Assembly: GCA_013397935.1 (NCBI GenBank)
Contig: VZRN01000234.1
Coordinates: 708,612-772,611, forward strand
Origin: Dasyornis broadbenti
Lineage: Eukaryota; Chordata; Aves; Passeriformes; Dasyornithidae
Length of the DNA: 64,000 nt
Direction: 5' to 3'
The first letter of the stretch is position 1; each line of letters begins with the position of its first letter. Both the position numbers and the translations under genes were made by a program. The notes below the pieces were generated by a model, which ran no database searches, was not told the DNA's origin, and saw only the letters and a list, made by a program, of their open reading frames with translations. Shown in pieces: positions 60,022 to 64,000 of this stretch.

Positions 60022-60784
60022 GTTGGAGGATGAATATTTGGTGGGTGCCAAGCTATCCCCCACGCTGGAGCCAGAGGCAGTGGACCTTGCTGAGGTGTGT
60101 GGAGCACTCTGGTGTTGTCCCCAAACTTCCAGCACTGAGCCCCCTAGCTGGTTCTGGATTGTGCCCCATAATGACATCACAGATGCAGGGGTAACCCAGG
60201 CCCAGCATTCTGTGGTTGCCCCCAGCCTTTGCTTCCCCACAGCCCAGGTTATGCTGGATCCGGATCTGCACCGTGTTGATGGTTGCTTGGAGCAAAATCA
60301 GCCATGTGAGCGATCCCCCTGCAACTCTTCAGAGTTATTTTGCTGGAGTATAACAGCCCCCAAAGGTGGGCACAAGCCATTGCTGAAAGTGTCTTGTCCC
60401 ACCTCGCCCAGGAGGAAGCTGTGGTACCGTCCAGCTCATGTCAGTGCTGATTTGTCACTGAAGATGTGCCAGGAGAGGCTTAGGTTGTATGTTGGAAATT
60501 TTGGAAATTTTTTTTTCCCCAAGGAGCTGTCCAGTCCTGGCACAGGCTGCCGAGGGCAGTAGTGATGGATCCTCATCCCTGGAAGGGTTTAAGAGACTTG
60601 CGGATGTGGCACTTTGGGACATCGGTTATCGGCAGCCTTGCCAATGCTGGGGGATAGTTCTTTGCGGGCTTTTCCCTCCCCCCAGGGTTCCGTGACTCAG
60701 TGTTCCCGGCGCTGCGGCGTGGTTCAGTGTCGGGAGCCCTGCGGGCACGAAAGGCCCCGCCGGCGACCTTTGTTTAATTTTTTT
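60022..60784. other. KLHL10-NT5C3B divergent intergenic region, left part
   Basis: It holds the KLHL10 5'UTR/promoter (start not defined), a sense CR1 fragment near 60515-60670, and GC-rich sequence entering the gap. No other gene was seen. Confidence 0.6.
60515..60670 (+). mobile_element. Degraded CR1 3'-end fragment, sense
   Basis: CCTGGCACAGGCTGCCGAGG, then ATCCTCATCCCTGGAAGGG and GGATGTGGCACTTTGGGACA, follow the order of the CR1 3'UTR. The terminal octamers are missing. Confidence 0.65.
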
Positions 60785-61050
60785 NNNNNNNNNNNNNNNN
60801 NNNNNNNNNNNNNNNNNNNNNNNNNNNNNNNNNNNNNNNNNNNNNNNNNNNNNNNNNNNNNNNNNNNNNNNNNNNNNNNNNNNNNNNNNNNNNNNNNNNN
60901 NNNNNNNNNNNNNNNNNNNNNNNNNNNNNNNNNNNNNNNNNNNNNNNNNNNNNNNNNNNNNNNNNNNNNNNNNNNNNNNNNNNNNNNNNNNNNNNNNNNN
61001 NNNNNNNNNNNNNNNNNNNNNNNNNNNNNNNNNNNNNNNNNNNNNNNNNN
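60785..61050. other. Assembly gap (266 N) at the NT5C3B 5' end
   Basis: Undetermined bases in a GC-rich stretch just before the first recognised NT5C3B exon. The first coding exon and promoter probably lie in or beside it. Confidence 0.98.
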
Positions 61051-61210
61051 AGCGGGGCTGCGGGCCGGGAGCCCGGGCTGGCGGAGCGGCTGTCCCGGGA
61101 GGGCGGCTCTGAGCGCGGCCAGGACGGAGGGGACGGCGGGGTCTGGAGGGTCTGGGTGCCCTCGGAGCTGGGGGTCCCGGGGCGGCACCGAGCGGGGGCT
61201 CTGCCTACAG

Positions 61211-63124
61211 GTACCCGAGCTGGAGAAAGCCACAGTCCGGATCCGGCAGCCCGAGCGCGTGCGGGAAATCATCCAGTCCCTCCGGGAGCAGGGGGTGGCC
61301 AAGCTGCAGGTACCGGCCCCGCGGGGCTCGGCGCGGCAGGCGCTGCATCGCCCGCGTTCGGTCCTTGTCTCTGCTGCCCCTTCCTCGTCCCCCGGCCCGG
61401 CCCGGCTTTTCCCAGCCCCATGAGAAAGCACCTGCGGTGCGGGGTGCAGTTGGAGAGGGAGGACGGGGCTGGTGGCTCCCCCGTGATGGCCCTTTTGGCT
61501 CCCCGTTATGAAGCTGTAACTGTGGGCCAGTCCCCAAACCCCTGCTGCGCCCAGGCAGGATGAAGCCATTCGGTGCCGATAAGAGCGCCGGGGTGGGAGG
61601 GTGAGGACATCGTCTGCCTCGCGGCTGGTAGGAGCGGCCACGTCCTCGCTGTCAGTCTGTGCCCACGGGAGACCGGTGGTGCTGGGTGCAAGTTCTCGCA
61701 GGTGGCAGCACCTTGGGCTCACTCTGGCCAGGGCAGAATGCACTAGAGCACACACGGATTTGGTTTTCTTGCCTCTTCCAGGTAATTTCGGACTTTGACA
61801 TGACGCTGAGCAGGTTTGGGTACAATGGCAGGCGCTGCCCCACATCTCACAGTGAGTGGAAGCCGTTGTTTTCACTTTCACTCTTTCTGTTTGGTTTCTG
61901 TGTTTGTATTTGACATGGTTCCTGTCATCCTCTGTGCCGTCCTCTGCCAAGCCTGGCCACTTCATCGTGTCCTCCCCCATGCAGCTCTGGGCCTCACTGC
62001 CTGGCCCCAGCTGCCCACTGCCTGCTGCAAGAGACAGCTCTTGGGCCGGCTGCCTTCATCCCACTGCCCATGGGTGCCGAGGCCGCTGTCCTGACCAAGC
62101 CAGGCCCTGCGATCACTGCCTGCTTCACGCTCACCATGGGACCCCACAGTGAGCCTGTGCTCAGGTCGCAGTGTCACCACAGCTTGTATTGGGAAGAGCC
62201 AGCACTGAGGCGCAGGGGAGTTTCTGTTAGAAAGTCTTTTTATATTTCTGTGCTACATCATTAGTGTTTTATTTTCTTTGCAGATATCCTTGACACCAGC
62301 CGTGTTATCAGCGAGGATGGCAAGAAGAAGGTGGGTTCTATGTGTAAGGCACCACATCTTGGCTCAGTGACTGTTCTATCTGTCACCTGTCATTGGAAGG
62401 TCGCAGTTCCGAAGGCTGGTGTGGCAGCTCTCCCAGCTGTGCTGGCTGCCAGGATGGAGTGGGAAAGTGTCCAAGCTGTATTTCAGCCAGCAGTGACAGA
62501 GAAGTTAAAAAGGGAACTTGAATTTGCATGTGCAGCTGTGGGTGTTTCAGTTTGATAAGAGGAGGAAGGGGAGGGGTCTCTGTACCTGCAGTGTTTGGAG
62601 CGAGGTGAGGGCCAGCCAGGCTGGCGAGAGTTCCAGGTGTGCTCAGAGCGAAGCTGCTCAGTGACAAGGTTTTGGTTGTGTTTAGGAAGAGTGACGCTTT
62701 GGAGGACTTCAGAAATGCTAGTTTTGTTTATAATCTCTTTAGACCTGATATTCACTTTGTTCTTTTTCCCTCTGTGCTGACGCTTCAGCTGAAGGATCTG
62801 CTCCACTATTACTATCCCATTGAAATAGATCCTAACCGGACCCTGGAAGAGAAACGTCCCCTCATGGTGGAGTGGTGAGTGATGATCTTGACTTTGTCCT
62901 GACAACCTCTTGTCCCTGAGGACATGAGGCTTGAACCATCCCTGGGCTTGGCAGCGATCCCACAAGGTTTAGTTGTTGTTTCTGACTGCTGAGAGCTTCT
63001 GCCTGGGAGCTCTGTCACTGCTGCCTTTCCCCAGGTGGACCAGGGCCCACGAGCTGCTGGTGCAGCAGAAGATCCACAAAAATGACATAGCCCAGATCGT
63101 CAGAGAGTCAGAAGCGATGCTGAG
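61211..63124 (+). CDS. NT5C3B: NT5C3B, cytosolic 5'-nucleotidase 3B (partial, both ends missing)
   Basis: HAD-superfamily nucleotidase that dephosphorylates 7-methyl-GMP, from cap turnover, and CMP. Exons are 61211-61309, 61782-61851, 62284-62330, 62789-62874 and 63035-63124, all GT-AG and in phase. The first begins VPELEKATVRIRQPERV. The second has the HAD nucleophile motif DFDMT in VISDFDMTLSRFGYNG. Then come NILDTSRVISEDGKKK, LLHYYYPIEIDPNRT and MVEWWTRAHELLVQQKI, ending ESEAMLR. That covers roughly the first half of the ~300-residue protein. The first codons are probably in the gap, and exons encoding the rest of the HAD core lie beyond 64000. Placement next to KLHL10 supports NT5C3B over its paralogue NT5C3A. 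Confidence 0.93.
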
Positions 63125-63211
63125 GTACAGGCACGGGGATGTGGTGTTGAGGTTTGGGCACAGGGATGTGATGCTGGCGTATAGGCCTGGGGATGTGACA
63201 CTGAGGTACAG
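63122..63211 (+). repeat. 27-bp tandem repeat across the NT5C3B exon donor
   Basis: Units start at 63122, 63149 and 63176, with a fourth partial unit at 63203. The shared core is GGGATGTG. The first and last copies both read CTGAGGTACAG. The repeat begins within the last bases of the exon, at its donor. Confidence 0.9.
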
Positions 63212-64000
63212 CTTGGCTGCCCGCAGCCCTTCTCTCCTGCCCATGCAGCCAGGTCTCTGTGCTGTCACCACACCACAGCATGACCAGTGCCAGCCTCCCT
63301 TGCTCACTCTCTGAGGCTGAACTCTAACGTAGTCAGAACATGAGCCACAGCCTGAGCTGCTCCTTGGCTGCAGGCTGCTCCCTTCCTGCTCTGAAATGCT
63401 TCCCCCTCTCTCAGGCCTTGGCAAGGAGCAGCTGAAGGGCTGGTGCTGGGTATAGCTCCCCATTTGCAGGGCAGAATGCTGGGGCAGCGCACAGAGATTT
63501 GTTCTTTGCACTGGAACTGCCAAGCCTTGTGCAGGCCCTTGGCTCAGCAGCAGATTTCACTCACAGCACAACAATGTTAAGCTAGAACTTGCTGCTAAAG
63601 CTGCCCTTGCACCTGTGGCCCTAAGGCTGGCTCGGAGAGCTGAGCTCTGCCAGGGTGCTGCCAGGCTCAGGGAGGAGATGGCTTTTCATATGCCCAAGTT
63701 CCATGTCAGCCAGGAATTGTGTCCTGGCAGACTGAGGCTGTCACAGGTTGGTCTGATCATCCTCCCAACCAGTCCGACCTGTTGCACATCTCCCATGTGG
63801 TTCCTGGCAGCACCCACTTACATGGGTGTGTGCGGGCAGGCTGTGCCCTGTGCTCCTGCTGAGCAGCTGATGTGTTCAGGAGACGCTGGGCAAAGGGCTG
63901 GAGTGCTTCATGTTCCCACAAGCACCCGCCCAGCTGCTGCACCCAGCACTCTCTGGGGTTCTGCACAAGGGAGGCCATGGGAGAGCTGGTGCCACACAGA
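63212..64000 (+). other. NT5C3B intron, continuing past the window
   Basis: No further NT5C3B exon or recognisable repeat was found up to the window edge. The next expected peptide begins EGY, and no such exon is present. Confidence 0.6.

Noticed and set aside
60724..61980. 418-residue open frame on the minus strand
   Set aside because: It runs across 266 undetermined bases and lies antisense to NT5C3B exons. It is not evidence of a gene.

Overview
This window is nuclear DNA from a bird, most likely a songbird-like species. It shows CR1 retroposon tails in both orientations, an avian-type solo LTR, compact vertebrate introns with GT-AG borders, GC-rich first exons, and assembly gaps at exactly those GC-rich first exons. 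The proteins match the vertebrate genes DNAJC7, CNP, ODAD4 (TTC25), ACLY, KLHL11, KLHL10 and NT5C3B. Their order and relative orientation are, from memory, those of human 17q21.2 read in reverse. No tRNA, rRNA, CRISPR array or bacterial-type system was seen, and I found no evidence of a wholly new biological system. The novelty is in gene structure and regulation.

Layout, left to right. DNAJC7 (+): its last five exons, 184-2028. A 6.7 kb convergent intergenic stretch holds a 46-bp minisatellite, two CR1 fragments and opposed poly(A) signals. CNP (-): four exons, 8693-13104, whose first coding exon contains only the ATG. ODAD4 (-): twelve exons, 13506-22500, ending only about 400 bp upstream of the CNP ATG and starting beside a strong RFX X-box. 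A GC-rich divergent promoter region (22.5-24.3 kb) serves ODAD4 and ACLY and carries two palindromic CREs, a ZNF143-like site, CCAAT boxes and an E-box. ACLY (+): a noncoding first exon ending at 24282 and 28 coding exons, 29801-48389, reconstructed in full as 1101 codons. KLHL11 (+): two exons, with the 5' end lost in a gap at 49957-50012. KLHL10 (-): five exons, 56442-60021, convergent with KLHL11. NT5C3B (+): five exons, 61211-63124, with the first exon probably in the gap at 60785-61050 and the last exons beyond the window.

The genes are neighbours by ancestry rather than an operon. ACLY makes cytosolic acetyl-CoA. ODAD4 builds ciliary dynein docking. CNP is a myelin-enriched 2',3'-cyclic nucleotide phosphodiesterase. 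KLHL10 and KLHL11 are Cullin-3 substrate adaptors. NT5C3B removes phosphate from nucleoside monophosphates such as m7GMP. DNAJC7 is an HSP70/HSP90 co-chaperone.

The points most worth a second look are: a 27-bp tandem repeat that starts on the NT5C3B exon donor and recreates it 81 bp downstream in frame; the ODAD4 X-box; a GC-AG intron and a 30-nt cassette exon in ACLY; a solo LTR with its own poly(A) signal in an ACLY intron; a KLHL11 intron made almost entirely of CR1; and two strong CTCF-like sites. All exon joins were checked by reading-frame phase, and homology statements rest on memory of the families, not on a database search.
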